NCBI GenBank assembly: GCA_021713395.1
Contig: JAKJJT010000001.1
Coordinates: forward strand, 248,001-312,000
Origin: Thiotrichales bacterium 19S9-11
GTDB taxonomy: Bacteria > Pseudomonadota > Gammaproteobacteria > Francisellales > Francisellaceae
Direction of reading: 5' to 3'
Length of the DNA stretch: 64,000 nucleotides
Shown here one piece after another: positions 19,756-28,250 of the stretch. The notes beneath the pieces are model-generated. The model saw only the letters and a list, made by a program, of their open reading frames with translations, had not been told where the DNA came from and searched no databases. A program made the translations under genes and the position numbers. Each line of letters opens with the position of its first letter. Within the stretch, counting starts at the first letter, position 1.

Positions 19756-21684
19756 ATGAGGAATAGTTGCATGGAGTATAAAATATTAGTTATCGATGAT
19801 ACAGCTTCTATTCATGAAGATTTTAAGCAGATTTTTTCTTATCAAAGTAACCACAGTGAGCTAGATGAGTTAGAAAAATTAATTTTTGATGAGAGTAATA
19901 AGAAAAATGAAAAAGCATTATTATCTAATATTTGTATTGATTCTGCTTACTCGGGTGAGGAAGGTATAAAATTTGTTGAAAAATCAAATAAAAATATTTC
20001 TCCTTATTCAGTTGCGATTGTTGATATTCGTATGCCTGGTGGCATAGATGGAGTAGAGACAGCTGAAAAAATATTACAAATTGAACCAAATATTCAAATT
20101 GTATTTTGTTCTGCTTACTCAGATTATAACTGGGAAGATATGATTGAAAAACTACAGCACTTAGATCGTTGGGTTATTCTAAAAAAGCCATTTGAGATGA
20201 TTGAAGCACAGCAGATAGTATATTCATTATGTGAAAAGTGGGTTTTACTTTTAGATATGCGAAAACAAATTGAAATGCAAACAAAAGCATTACAAGAGCA
20301 AATCCAACAATTAAATAAGGCGCAAGATGAAATTTACGATCTTGCTTATTATGATTCTTTAACAAAACTTCCAAATCGTTTGTTTTTTAAAGAGCTATTA
20401 AAAGAAAGCCTTGATTTATGTAAAAAAAATGATCAAATGCTTGGTGTTTTTTTTCTTGATATTGATGATTTTAAACAAATAAATGATACGTTTGGTCATG
20501 ATGTTGGCGATAGTTTACTAATAAAAATTGCACAAAGAATCAATGAATTATTCGATAGTAAAAGTCATCAAAGGATTAGATCTAAAATAAAAAATCCTAC
20601 AGCTATTTGTTCTCGTTTGGGTGGAGATGAATTTATTCTTCTACTAAAGAATGTTAATGATAAAAATGATATAACACGTTTTGCTGATTTAATTAATCAA
20701 ACAATATCTGAAGAAGCATTTAAAGTAAGTAAGAGATCATTAGTCGTTACGGCAAGTATTGGTGTTTCTATTTATCCAATTGATGCTAAAAAGGCGGAGG
20801 ATTTATTAAAAAATGCAGATATTGCTATGTATCAGGCAAAGCGACAAGGTAAAAATCAAGTTGTATTGCATAATCGTAAGTTAAACAATGAAGTTATTAA
20901 TAAGCACTTAATTATTCAAGATATTTATCAAGGGCTTGCTGAAGAAGAATTTTTTTTAGAATATCAACCAAAATTGTCAATAAAAGATAAAAAAATAGTT
21001 GGCTGTGAAGCGCTTATTAGATGGCAACACCCTAAAAAAGGAATATTACAACCAGGTAGCTTTATTCCAATTGCAGAAGAGTCTGATTTAATTATAGCAA
21101 TTGACCAGTATGTTTTAGAAAAAGCCTGCCAGCAAATTAAAGAGTGGCAAATAACCCCCAAGTTAAAAAACATACGTATATCTATTAATATGTCAGCTAA
21201 TTTTCTTAATCAAGATAATATGGTGGGGCTAATTACCAAAGAAATTAAAAAACATAATATATCGCCCAATAATTTAGAAATAGAAATTACAGAGTCTAAA
21301 TTAGTTCAATGTTATGAAGAGATGCTAAAAAAGTTAAATAGTATCAAGCGCTTATTAGGTAATAATATTAAAGTGTCTATTGATGATTTTGGTACGGGTT
21401 ACTCGTCATTGAGTTACTTAAGTGAGCTTCCCGTAGATATTGTTAAGATTGATCGTTCATTTGTTTCTAAAATTAACAACTCAGAAGATAATCAAATTAT
21501 CAAAGCGATCATTAAACTATCTCATGCCTTAAATTTTAGTGTTATTGCTGAAGGAGTAGAAAGCTCAGAACAGTATAATTTTCTAAAAGATGAACGCTGT
21601 GATGAAATGCAAGGTTTCTTATTATCTAAATCAATGAAACCTCATGAATTTGTTAAGTTTGTAAAAAATTATAAACCATCATAA
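19756..21684 (+). CDS. Response regulator with GGDEF and EAL domains (c-di-GMP turnover)
   Basis: The 642-residue protein joins a receiver domain (about 1-170; DD at 14-15, phosphoacceptor D90 in AIVDIRMPGG, Lys in ILKKPFE), a coiled linker, a diguanylate cyclase domain with intact GGDEF (residues 289-293, SRLGGDEFILLL) and a phosphodiesterase domain with intact EAL (418-420, GCEALIRWQHP) plus the metal-binding DDFGTGYSSLSYL. Both c-di-GMP-making and -degrading active sites look complete, so output may switch with phosphorylation by the preceding kinase. The receiver has a roughly 40-residue insertion before the phosphoacceptor. An alternative start is the ATG at 19771. Confidence 0.93.
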   Translation: MRNSCMEYKILVIDDTASIHEDFKQIFSYQSNHSELDELEKLIFDESNKKNEKALLSNICIDSAYSGEEGIKFVEKSNKNISPYSVAIVDIRMPGGIDGVETAEKILQIEPNIQIVFCSAYSDYNWEDMIEKLQHLDRWVILKKPFEMIEAQQIVYSLCEKWVLLLDMRKQIEMQTKALQEQIQQLNKAQDEIYDLAYYDSLTKLPNRLFFKELLKESLDLCKKNDQMLGVFFLDIDDFKQINDTFGHDVGDSLLIKIAQRINELFDSKSHQRIRSKIKNPTAICSRLGGDEFILLLKNVNDKNDITRFADLINQTISEEAFKVSKRSLVVTASIGVSIYPIDAKKAEDLLKNADIAMYQAKRQGKNQVVLHNRKLNNEVINKHLIIQDIYQGLAEEEFFLEYQPKLSIKDKKIVGCEALIRWQHPKKGILQPGSFIPIAEESDLIIAIDQYVLEKACQQIKEWQITPKLKNIRISINMSANFLNQDNMVGLITKEIKKHNISPNNLEIEITESKLVQCYEEMLKKLNSIKRLLGNNIKVSIDDFGTGYSSLSYLSELPVDIVKIDRSFVSKINNSEDNQIIKAIIKLSHALNFSVIAEGVESSEQYNFLKDERCDEMQGFLLSKSMKPHEFVKFVKNYKPS

Positions 21685-22029
21685 TAAGAATGATAAACTG
21701 TTTATTAAATCAAAGGAAGATCAGCAACAAAGTGTTGTGATGAGTAAGTCTTTCATGATGAGTGATTACGTTTTGTGATTACTTTCTTCATCATAACATC
21801 TTAAAATTCAAATAGTTAAGATACTTTCTATTTTCGAACTCAGGTTATATAACACAAGGTTTAAAGTTATCTTATGTTGTTCTAATAGCATGAGATCTTG
21901 GCAGTATAATATGAAGTAATTTATTGTGCTATTTAGCTTGGCAACAATGTGCAATGAAACATGAAAAATATTGCACATTATTTTAAATATATTTTATAAA
22001 AATTAAAATCAGTACTTAGAAATGAATTT
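21685..22029. other. Gene-free spacer between the GGDEF/EAL gene and ssrA
   Basis: These 345 bases hold no convincing gene. They include a direct repeat of GTGATTAC (21760-21780 region) flanked by ATGATGA and TCATCAT arms, and a perfect 10-base inverted repeat at 21946-21979, listed separately. The region separates two convergent transcripts, so it probably serves mainly as a transcription end zone. Confidence 0.5.
21946..21979. terminator. Perfect 10-base inverted repeat, possible terminator
   Basis: AATGTGCAAT (21946-21955) and ATTGCACATT (21970-21979) pair perfectly around a 14-base loop. On the plus strand the right arm is followed by ATTTTAAATATATTTT, a loose T-rich tail, so it may end the GGDEF/EAL transcript. 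On the minus strand, where ssrA is transcribed, no T-run follows. Confidence 0.45.
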
Positions 22030-22455
22030 TGGTGGAGGCGGCGGGAGTTGAACCCGCGTCCGCAAATTCTAAACTTTTGGCTCTACATGCTTAGACCGAT
22101 CTTTAATACTTGCTTTAGACTACCCGATGGTCAGGGAAGGACTAAAGTGTACCCGCTTAAAGTTTAATCAAGGCGCTAACGGGTGTAGCCCTTAGACGAG
22201 TCTGTAAAAATATGACCGTTGAAACTTACTGTTTACAGACAAACAGTAATCAACGTCCGCGTTCGGTTTCTTAGGCCGAATTAAGCAGCTTTCGCTACTT
22301 TAGCAGCATAAACGTCATCGTTAGCTGCTACACGAGTTTTTGCGTTATTTTTGCCAGTTATTATGACAATTTGCATCTTTTTAACGAGGTTGAGATAGCA
22401 TCCTCGACATGCACCGAAAAGCGTCGTAATTCCCGTCGAATCCATAATCGCCCCC
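22030..22455 (-). ncRNA. ssrA: Transfer-messenger RNA (tmRNA)
   Basis: tmRNA with SmpB rescues ribosomes stalled on broken mRNAs and tags the product for proteolysis. On the minus strand the RNA starts GGGGGCGATTATGGATTCGA and ends with a T-arm (GGTTCAACTCCCGCC) and encoded CCA at 22030-22032; the seven-base acceptor stem pairs (one G-U). The tag frame lies at 22281-22355 and reads GKNNAKTRVAANDDVY then AAKVAKAA and TAA (24 residues). The VAKAA end resembles Francisella tags. The 426-base length exceeds E. coli (363) but is still one-piece. It follows wrbA on the same strand with its own promoter. Confidence 0.97.
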
Positions 22456-22471
22456 GGATCTAATCAAAATT

Positions 22472-22500
22472 AGTATAATCAAGCAGTTAACAAATTGCAA
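22472..22500 (-). promoter_or_regulatory. Promoter of ssrA
   Basis: Read on the minus strand, TTGCAA (22495-22500) and TATACT (22472-22477) are spaced by exactly 17 bases, a good sigma-70 promoter. Transcription should start a few bases upstream of the mature 5' end at 22455, leaving a short leader for RNase P to remove. Confidence 0.7.
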
Positions 22501-22536
22501 ATCTTAAAAATAAGTTTGGATGCTTTTATTTGATTT

Positions 22537-23139
22537 TTATTTTATATATTGGTCAGTTAGTTTTTTAGCTAAGTTGGCAATATTTTCCCCTAAAGTACGA
22601 CAAACATCGGATTCATCTTTAGAAATTGGATTAGAAATCGCACCACCAGCAAGATGTGATGGGCCATAGGGAGTACCACCTGTGGTTGTCGTATGAAGTG
22701 CTTTACAACTATAAGGAATACCAGTTATTAAAGCACCATGATGTAATAACGGTAACATCATACTTAAAAGTGTTGATTCATGACCGGCATGTAAGCCAGA
22801 GGCTGATGTGAAAACACCTGCTGGTTTATTAATCAAAGCACCTGTCATCCATAAATCAGAAGTAGAATCAAAAAAGTACTTCATAGCAGCTGACATATTA
22901 CCAAAGTAAGTGGGGGATCCAATTACAATACCAGCACAGTTTTCAACATCTTTTTGTGAGACAAACAATTCATCTGTCTTCTCTATCGAAGTTTGGTTAT
23001 CACTAATTGTTTTAACTTCAGGGACAGTTCTAATTTTGATGTCAATACCTTCAACTGACTGAACTCCTTGGGCAATTTGATAGGCAAGTTCTTTCGTTTT
23101 GCCATAGCGGCTATAATAGATAATTAATATATAAGGCAT
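22537..23139 (-). CDS. wrbA: NAD(P)H:quinone oxidoreductase WrbA (flavodoxin-like)
   Basis: WrbA is a tetrameric FMN enzyme that reduces quinones by two electrons, avoiding semiquinone radicals. The 200-residue protein has the FMN phosphate loop YYSRYGKTKELA, then IVIGSPTYFGNMSAAMKYF, FTSASGLHAGHESTLL and the WrbA hallmark TTTTGGTPYGPSHLAGG. Length equals E. coli WrbA (198). The stop is 37 bases before the -35 of ssrA. It appears to be monocistronic. Confidence 0.95.
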   Translation of the reverse strand: MPYILIIYYSRYGKTKELAYQIAQGVQSVEGIDIKIRTVPEVKTISDNQTSIEKTDELFVSQKDVENCAGIVIGSPTYFGNMSAAMKYFFDSTSDLWMTGALINKPAGVFTSASGLHAGHESTLLSMMLPLLHHGALITGIPYSCKALHTTTTGGTPYGPSHLAGGAISNPISKDESDVCRTLGENIANLAKKLTDQYIK

Positions 23140-23328
23140 TGATTTATAACCTATTATTATTTGTTTGATAATTTAAAAATTGAGATTCATAGTTAAATAT
23201 TTAGATAATATTGTAAATGTTTTTAGCTATTATTGGTATGTTTTTGTATAAGTAATCTGCATTAACTATTTTTTTATCCTATATACTAATAAACAGAGTA
23301 TGATAAAACTAATACTAAGGTGATTTGA

Positions 23329-24540
23329 ATGCTTAAACTAAATCTAGGGCGCATTGATTTTATTCAGCGAACGATGCGTTTTTGGTTATGGGTATTTAAA
23401 CAATTTATTAATTCAGATTCTTTGGCTCGAGCAGCCTCTTTAGCATTAACAAGCCTTTTAGCAATGGTTCCTTTTTTAATTTTAATGATGACTCTATTAA
23501 GCCTAATACCAGATTCGGATGTTTTAAGTCAAAAAGTACAAGCATTTATTTTCAATAATTTTGCACCACAAACAGGAGAAGTCATTGGCCATCATCTAAA
23601 AGCATTAATTGATCGAAAAATTGGTTTACCAATTGTCGTATTAGTTTTTTTGTTTTTTGTCAGTATTTTTATGATTCGATCTATTGATCAGGCAATTAAT
23701 AGTATCTGGCAAGTTGAAAATAAGCGAAGCTTTGTTAATTCATTTTTGCTCTACTGGGCAATTATTACTTTAGGGCCGCTGTTATTTGGTTTGGGTCTTG
23801 GTTTTAGTTCTTATTTTTTATCTTTAAAGTGGGTTGATGACTGGACATTTCAAGGAGCAGGTAAGCTTATTTTATTTTTACCCAGTGTTTTTTATTTTGT
23901 TGCATTTGTCTTTTTATATCGAGTGATTCCGTTTGTCAAAGTTAAATTAAGTCATGCAGTTGTTGGTGGTTTAGTCGCTGTTATCTTATTTGAAACATTA
24001 AAATATGGTTTTACGCTTTATGTCTCAGTTGTGCCAACTTATGAAGTGATTTATGGCGCATTAGTTGCAATTCCCTTATTTATGTTATGGGTTTTATTGT
24101 GTTGGTATATTTTTCTAATTGGGGCAATTGTTGTTAAAGGTTTACATCTATCACAAGCACAGCGATCAGTTTATCAAATGGCTTCTTTTCACATTGCAAT
24201 GGAAGTGATAAAAAACTTATATACCAATGCAAATAAAGGACATACTGCAACATTTTCTGACCTTTTAAAGCATATGCCATCAGTGAGTGTTGATGATTTA
24301 AAACGAGTTTTAAATCTTATGGTTAATAAGCAGTTAATCTATCAAGATGGTGATCATTATTTATTAAGTTGTCAGTTAGATCATGTTTATTTTGATGATC
24401 TTTATTCTGCTTTGGGACTCTATATACCATCTAATAAAGATCAAAACTCACTTTCAATAGAGTTTAATACGGTATTTAAAGACTTAATGCATCAGCCTGT
24501 TGTTAGATTGTTGGGTATTGGTAAAAATGAGCAGAAATGA
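23329..24540 (+). CDS. YihY/BrkB-family inner-membrane protein
   Basis: The 403-residue protein belongs to the YihY/BrkB (UPF0761) family, previously mislabelled RNase BN. The first 280 residues hold six membrane segments with the conserved AASLALTSLLAMVPFLILM and VIYGALVAIPLFMLWVLLCWYI. The last 120 residues form a cytoplasmic domain (TFSDLLKHMPSVSVDDLKRVLNLMVNKQ...), with a winged-helix look. The function is not established; some family members affect envelope traits. The ATG is preceded by AAGGTGA. It is convergent with the glutamate-synthase-like gene, 8 bases away. Confidence 0.85.
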   Translation: MLKLNLGRIDFIQRTMRFWLWVFKQFINSDSLARAASLALTSLLAMVPFLILMMTLLSLIPDSDVLSQKVQAFIFNNFAPQTGEVIGHHLKALIDRKIGLPIVVLVFLFFVSIFMIRSIDQAINSIWQVENKRSFVNSFLLYWAIITLGPLLFGLGLGFSSYFLSLKWVDDWTFQGAGKLILFLPSVFYFVAFVFLYRVIPFVKVKLSHAVVGGLVAVILFETLKYGFTLYVSVVPTYEVIYGALVAIPLFMLWVLLCWYIFLIGAIVVKGLHLSQAQRSVYQMASFHIAMEVIKNLYTNANKGHTATFSDLLKHMPSVSVDDLKRVLNLMVNKQLIYQDGDHYLLSCQLDHVYFDDLYSALGLYIPSNKDQNSLSIEFNTVFKDLMHQPVVRLLGIGKNEQK

Positions 24541-24548
24541 AAGTTCTA

Positions 24549-26126
24549 CTAGAAGCTTTCAGCAGATGCTTCTTGCCAGTGAGTTTTGAAATGCTCAGGT
24601 ACTGTTTTTTCATCTAATAGCGAGTTTGACTCAAGGTAGCGATAAATTTCTCTATAAGTGCGAATATTATTTGCATCAACGCGTCTTCGAATCATCGATG
24701 GATCTAAGTCACTTGGTGTCTTAAGACCCATGGCACCGATAATTTCTAAAAAGCTATTAATGGTTGCTTGATGGAACCTTGCAACACGCATTTTTTTATC
24801 ATCAATATCAAGTGCGCGCATTAAACGCTTATTTTGAGTTGCAACGCCTATAGGGCATTGATTGGTATTACATTGTCTTGATTGAATACAACCAATTGAT
24901 AACATCATAGCCCGTGCTGCATTACACATATCAGCACCCATGGCAATATAGCGAACCATATCAAAACCAGTGGCAACTTTACCACTACAAATAATCTTAA
25001 TTTTATCACGAATTCCAAACCCAACGAGTGTATTATGAACAAAAATCAACCCATCTTTTAATGGTGCACCAACATGGGATGCGTATTCCATAGGAGCAGC
25101 GCCTGTGCCACCTTCAGCGCCATCAACGGTAATAAAGTCAGGATATATTTTGGTTTTAAGAATTGCTTTACAAATACTTAGAAACTCATTTCTTTTGCCA
25201 ATACAGAGTTTAAAACCAACAGGTTTGCCATTGGACAAATCACGTAGTTTTTTAAGGAAGTGGCATAATTCAATAGGGGTATTAAAGGCGCTGTGCTTAG
25301 GTGGCGATAGAACATCTTTATCCATGCCAACGCCACGAATTTCAGCAATTTCTTTAGTTATCTTAGCTTTTGGTAAGACACCACCATGTGCGGGCTTTGC
25401 ACCTTGAGATAACTTAATCTCGATCATTTTAACTTCATCTAGATTAGACTTTTCTATAAACTTTTCTTCACAAAAACTTCCATTTTCTTTACGACAGCCA
25501 AAGTATCCTGTACCTAGTTGCATAATTAAATCACCACCGCATAAGTGATGTTTAGTTAAGCCGCCTTCGCCAGTGTTATGTGCAAACTGGCCAATTTTTG
25601 CGCCCTTATTAAGTGCAATGATCGCATTTTGAGAGAGCGCACCGTAACTCATTGCTGAAATATTTAATCTAGAGGCTTTATAAGGTTGTGTGCATTGCTT
25701 GTTTCCAACAGTAATATGTTCTTGAACCTCATCAACATGTTTTGGATTTAGTGAGTGTAAGACCCATTCATGACCTTCAGCGTTTAAATCAAACTCTGTA
25801 CCAAAGCCAATGGTGTCATTTTTTCCTTTTGCACGAGCATAGATAACATCGCGAGTTTCACGATTAAATGGTAATTCAGATTTATCATCAGCAATAAAAT
25901 ATTGTTGTACCTCTGGGCGAAAAAACTCAAGGATAAAGCGAATATGACCTAAAATTGGAAAATTTCTCAAAATAGAATGTTTTGTTTGTGTTATATCATA
26001 GATAGCAATACAGCCTAGGATGATCATAAGGCTAATAAACCACCAGATGGAAGCATGATTAATCACCAATAAGGCAGCAATTAGAAGAATAATAATGCCG
26101 AAACCAGTATACCAGTTACGTCTCAT
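24549..26126 (-). CDS. FMN-binding glutamate synthase-family protein, membrane-anchored
   Basis: The 525-residue protein matches the synthase (FMN) domain of glutamate synthase alone. Two hydrophobic N-terminal segments (about residues 9-45) likely anchor it. The TIM-barrel has NISAMSYGALSQNAI, NTGEGGLTKHH, ITVDGAEGGTGAAPMEYASHVG and ICSGKVATGFDM. The iron-sulfur motif CIQSRQCNTNQCPIGVATQ has three Cys as in GltB. It lacks the glutaminase and GltD parts, so it may be a related FMN oxidoreductase rather than a true GOGAT. No partner subunit is adjacent. Confidence 0.88.
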   Translation of the reverse strand: MRRNWYTGFGIIILLIAALLVINHASIWWFISLMIILGCIAIYDITQTKHSILRNFPILGHIRFILEFFRPEVQQYFIADDKSELPFNRETRDVIYARAKGKNDTIGFGTEFDLNAEGHEWVLHSLNPKHVDEVQEHITVGNKQCTQPYKASRLNISAMSYGALSQNAIIALNKGAKIGQFAHNTGEGGLTKHHLCGGDLIMQLGTGYFGCRKENGSFCEEKFIEKSNLDEVKMIEIKLSQGAKPAHGGVLPKAKITKEIAEIRGVGMDKDVLSPPKHSAFNTPIELCHFLKKLRDLSNGKPVGFKLCIGKRNEFLSICKAILKTKIYPDFITVDGAEGGTGAAPMEYASHVGAPLKDGLIFVHNTLVGFGIRDKIKIICSGKVATGFDMVRYIAMGADMCNAARAMMLSIGCIQSRQCNTNQCPIGVATQNKRLMRALDIDDKKMRVARFHQATINSFLEIIGAMGLKTPSDLDPSMIRRRVDANNIRTYREIYRYLESNSLLDEKTVPEHFKTHWQEASAESF

Positions 26127-26226
26127 AAATAAAAAACCTTTGATTAAAAGTAGTGTGTATGAATAGTATTATAGTGATTTCTTAGAGGGATGTTCAGCTG
26201 AAACCTTAAAAAACTTGGAAGAATTA

Positions 26227-27951
26227 TTATATGTTAGTATGTAATGAATCTGATTCACCATTGCCATTCATTGGTGGTGGATTAATGTTTTCAGGGAGTT
26301 TTCGTAGTTCTGTTTTTAGAATTTTTCCGACTTGGTTCATAGGTAATTTCTCTTCAAAAGTAATGAGTTTTGGTACTTTATAACGAGCTAAGTGTTCGCG
26401 ACAGTAATCAATAATATCTTGAGCCGTTAGTTTTATGTTTGGTTTTAATACAACGTGTGCTTTTACAGCTTCTCCTGTTTTAGGATGTGGAATACCTAAA
26501 ACTGCAACTTCTAAGACTTCAGGCATCTTTGAAATAACTTCTTCAACTTCTACTGTATAAACATTAAAGCCTGAGACAATCACCATATCTTTGGTACGGT
26601 CAACTAAACGTGTTTTCCCTGTTTGATCCATAATGCCAACATCGCCACTTTTAAACCAACCATCGGCTGTTAAGACGTCATCTGTTTTTTCTTTATTTCG
26701 CCAATAGCCTTTCATTACTTGAGGGCCTTTAATCCAGATTTCACCAGACTCACCAAATGGGACTTCTTCGCCATTTTTGTTACGAATTGAGAGATAAGTT
26801 GATGGGAATGGATAACCGATTGAATTACTAAATGATGGTTGGTTGTAAGCGTCGGCAGAGACACCAGGAGAGGTTTCACTTAGGCCGTAGGCAACATGTA
26901 AGACACAACCTGTTACCTCTTGCCATTTTTCAGCGACTGTTTGCTGTACCGGCATGCCGCCTGCCCAAGTCATTTTTAGTTCACTAAAATCAAGTTGTTG
27001 AAATTGTTCATTATGTGCTAATGCATTAAATAAGGTATTAACCCCTGTCATAATATGAAAAGGTTTTGCTGCAATTTTAATAAAGTTTTTAATATCTCGT
27101 GGGTTTGGTACAAAGCGATTCATTGCCCCAAAAGATAATAATGGCACTAATGATGCAGTTAGTGCAAAAATATGAAACATCGGAAGCGGTGCAAGCCAGA
27201 CTTCAGAGCCATCTAATACAGGACTAAGGCATGCATGAACTTGCTTTACATTTGCTAAAATATTGCTATGTGTTAGCATCACGCCTTTTGCTCTACCGGT
27301 TGTGCCGCCTGTGTATTGTAAAAAGGCTAAATCAGCGCCTTTAATGCTTGGGCGTTGGTATTCTAGGTTACGACCTTCTTCTAAGCAGCCTAACAATGAA
27401 TAGGTGTTTTTAAGAGAGTGATTTGGTACCATTTTTTTTATATATTTAATAATACCATTAATAAGCTTACGTTTGATAAAAGGGAACATATCACCAATAC
27501 TAAATAAGACAACATGCTCAACTTTAACTTTTTGAAATGCTTTTTCAATTTTATCCGTATAAAAATCTAATGAAACAACACAGCTTAAATCAGCATCTTC
27601 AAATAAATATTCTAATTCATCTGGTGTATAAAGTGGATTAATGCCAACAACAGTTAGGCCTGCTTGTAGCGCACCAAACATCACAACATGAAATTGTAAT
27701 AAGTTAGGTGAGATAATGCCTAGGCGATCACCTTTTTTTAAATTTAATTTATTTTGTAAAAAGGCAGCAAACTGAGTACTTAGTTTAAATAACTCATCAT
27801 AAGTTAACTGTTGATTTAAGCATTCATCAGCAGGGCGCTTTGTATACTTTTTAACAGCATTTTCATAATAAGTAACTAAGTTTTCATCTTCTGTGATTGA
27901 AATATCATGCGGAATTTCTTTAGGGTACTGTTCTAACCAAATACGCTCCAT
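26227..27951 (-). CDS. fadD: Long-chain fatty acid-CoA ligase FadD-like
   Basis: This enzyme activates fatty acids to acyl-CoA through an acyl-adenylate. The 574-residue protein has the AMP-binding motif LQYTGGTTGRAKGVMLTHSNI, then YGLSETSPGVS, GWFKSGDVG, and the C-terminal lysine motif PMNQVGKILKTEL. The start ATG at 27951 gives MERIWLEQYPKEIP, which aligns with the E. coli FadD N-terminus (MKKVWLNRYP...), and has AAAGGA upstream. A TTG nine bases earlier is also in frame but less likely. It is a lone gene, divergent from the unknown gene at 28251. Confidence 0.93.
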   Translation of the reverse strand: MERIWLEQYPKEIPHDISITEDENLVTYYENAVKKYTKRPADECLNQQLTYDELFKLSTQFAAFLQNKLNLKKGDRLGIISPNLLQFHVVMFGALQAGLTVVGINPLYTPDELEYLFEDADLSCVVSLDFYTDKIEKAFQKVKVEHVVLFSIGDMFPFIKRKLINGIIKYIKKMVPNHSLKNTYSLLGCLEEGRNLEYQRPSIKGADLAFLQYTGGTTGRAKGVMLTHSNILANVKQVHACLSPVLDGSEVWLAPLPMFHIFALTASLVPLLSFGAMNRFVPNPRDIKNFIKIAAKPFHIMTGVNTLFNALAHNEQFQQLDFSELKMTWAGGMPVQQTVAEKWQEVTGCVLHVAYGLSETSPGVSADAYNQPSFSNSIGYPFPSTYLSIRNKNGEEVPFGESGEIWIKGPQVMKGYWRNKEKTDDVLTADGWFKSGDVGIMDQTGKTRLVDRTKDMVIVSGFNVYTVEVEEVISKMPEVLEVAVLGIPHPKTGEAVKAHVVLKPNIKLTAQDIIDYCREHLARYKVPKLITFEEKLPMNQVGKILKTELRKLPENINPPPMNGNGESDSLHTNI

Positions 27952-28250
27952 AAACACCAATTCCTTTTGAGTTTTGACGGACTTATCTTATGCTAAAGGC
28001 TATCATAAGCTTTTAAAAAGGCAAGTAGATTTGAATTGTTTCCCACTTGTAGGACTAAAATTAAATCTAAATAAATTGTTTCAAATGATAATTGTTTGAA
28101 AGTTAAGTCAATTTATAACGTTATAAGATGATAAAAACCAATAATTTCAATCTAATATTTCATGTATTAACTCACAGGCTATTTAGAAAAAAAAATAGTT
28201 ATAGTAATTTTTTAAATGATAAGGATATATCAAATAAATAGGGAGGTTCT
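27952..28250. other. Gene-free spacer between fadD and the unknown gene, with palindromes
   Basis: The spacer is very AT-rich and holds divergent promoters by position. Visible elements are a 14-base perfect palindrome TTATAACGTTATAA (28113-28126), inverted arms TTTCAAA/TTTGAAA around 28079-28101, and CTTATG/CATAAG arms near 27987-28009. These could be operators. No coding frame is convincing. Confidence 0.4.

Noticed and set aside
22030-22455. ssrA as a possible integration site with a prophage or island
   Set aside because: tmRNA genes are frequent attachment sites, but no integrase, direct repeat of the 3' end or phage gene is seen on either side.
25105-25407. 100-codon plus-strand frame opposite the glutamate-synthase-like gene
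   Set aside because: It is antisense to a conserved domain (the FMN barrel) and its composition is that of a shadow frame.
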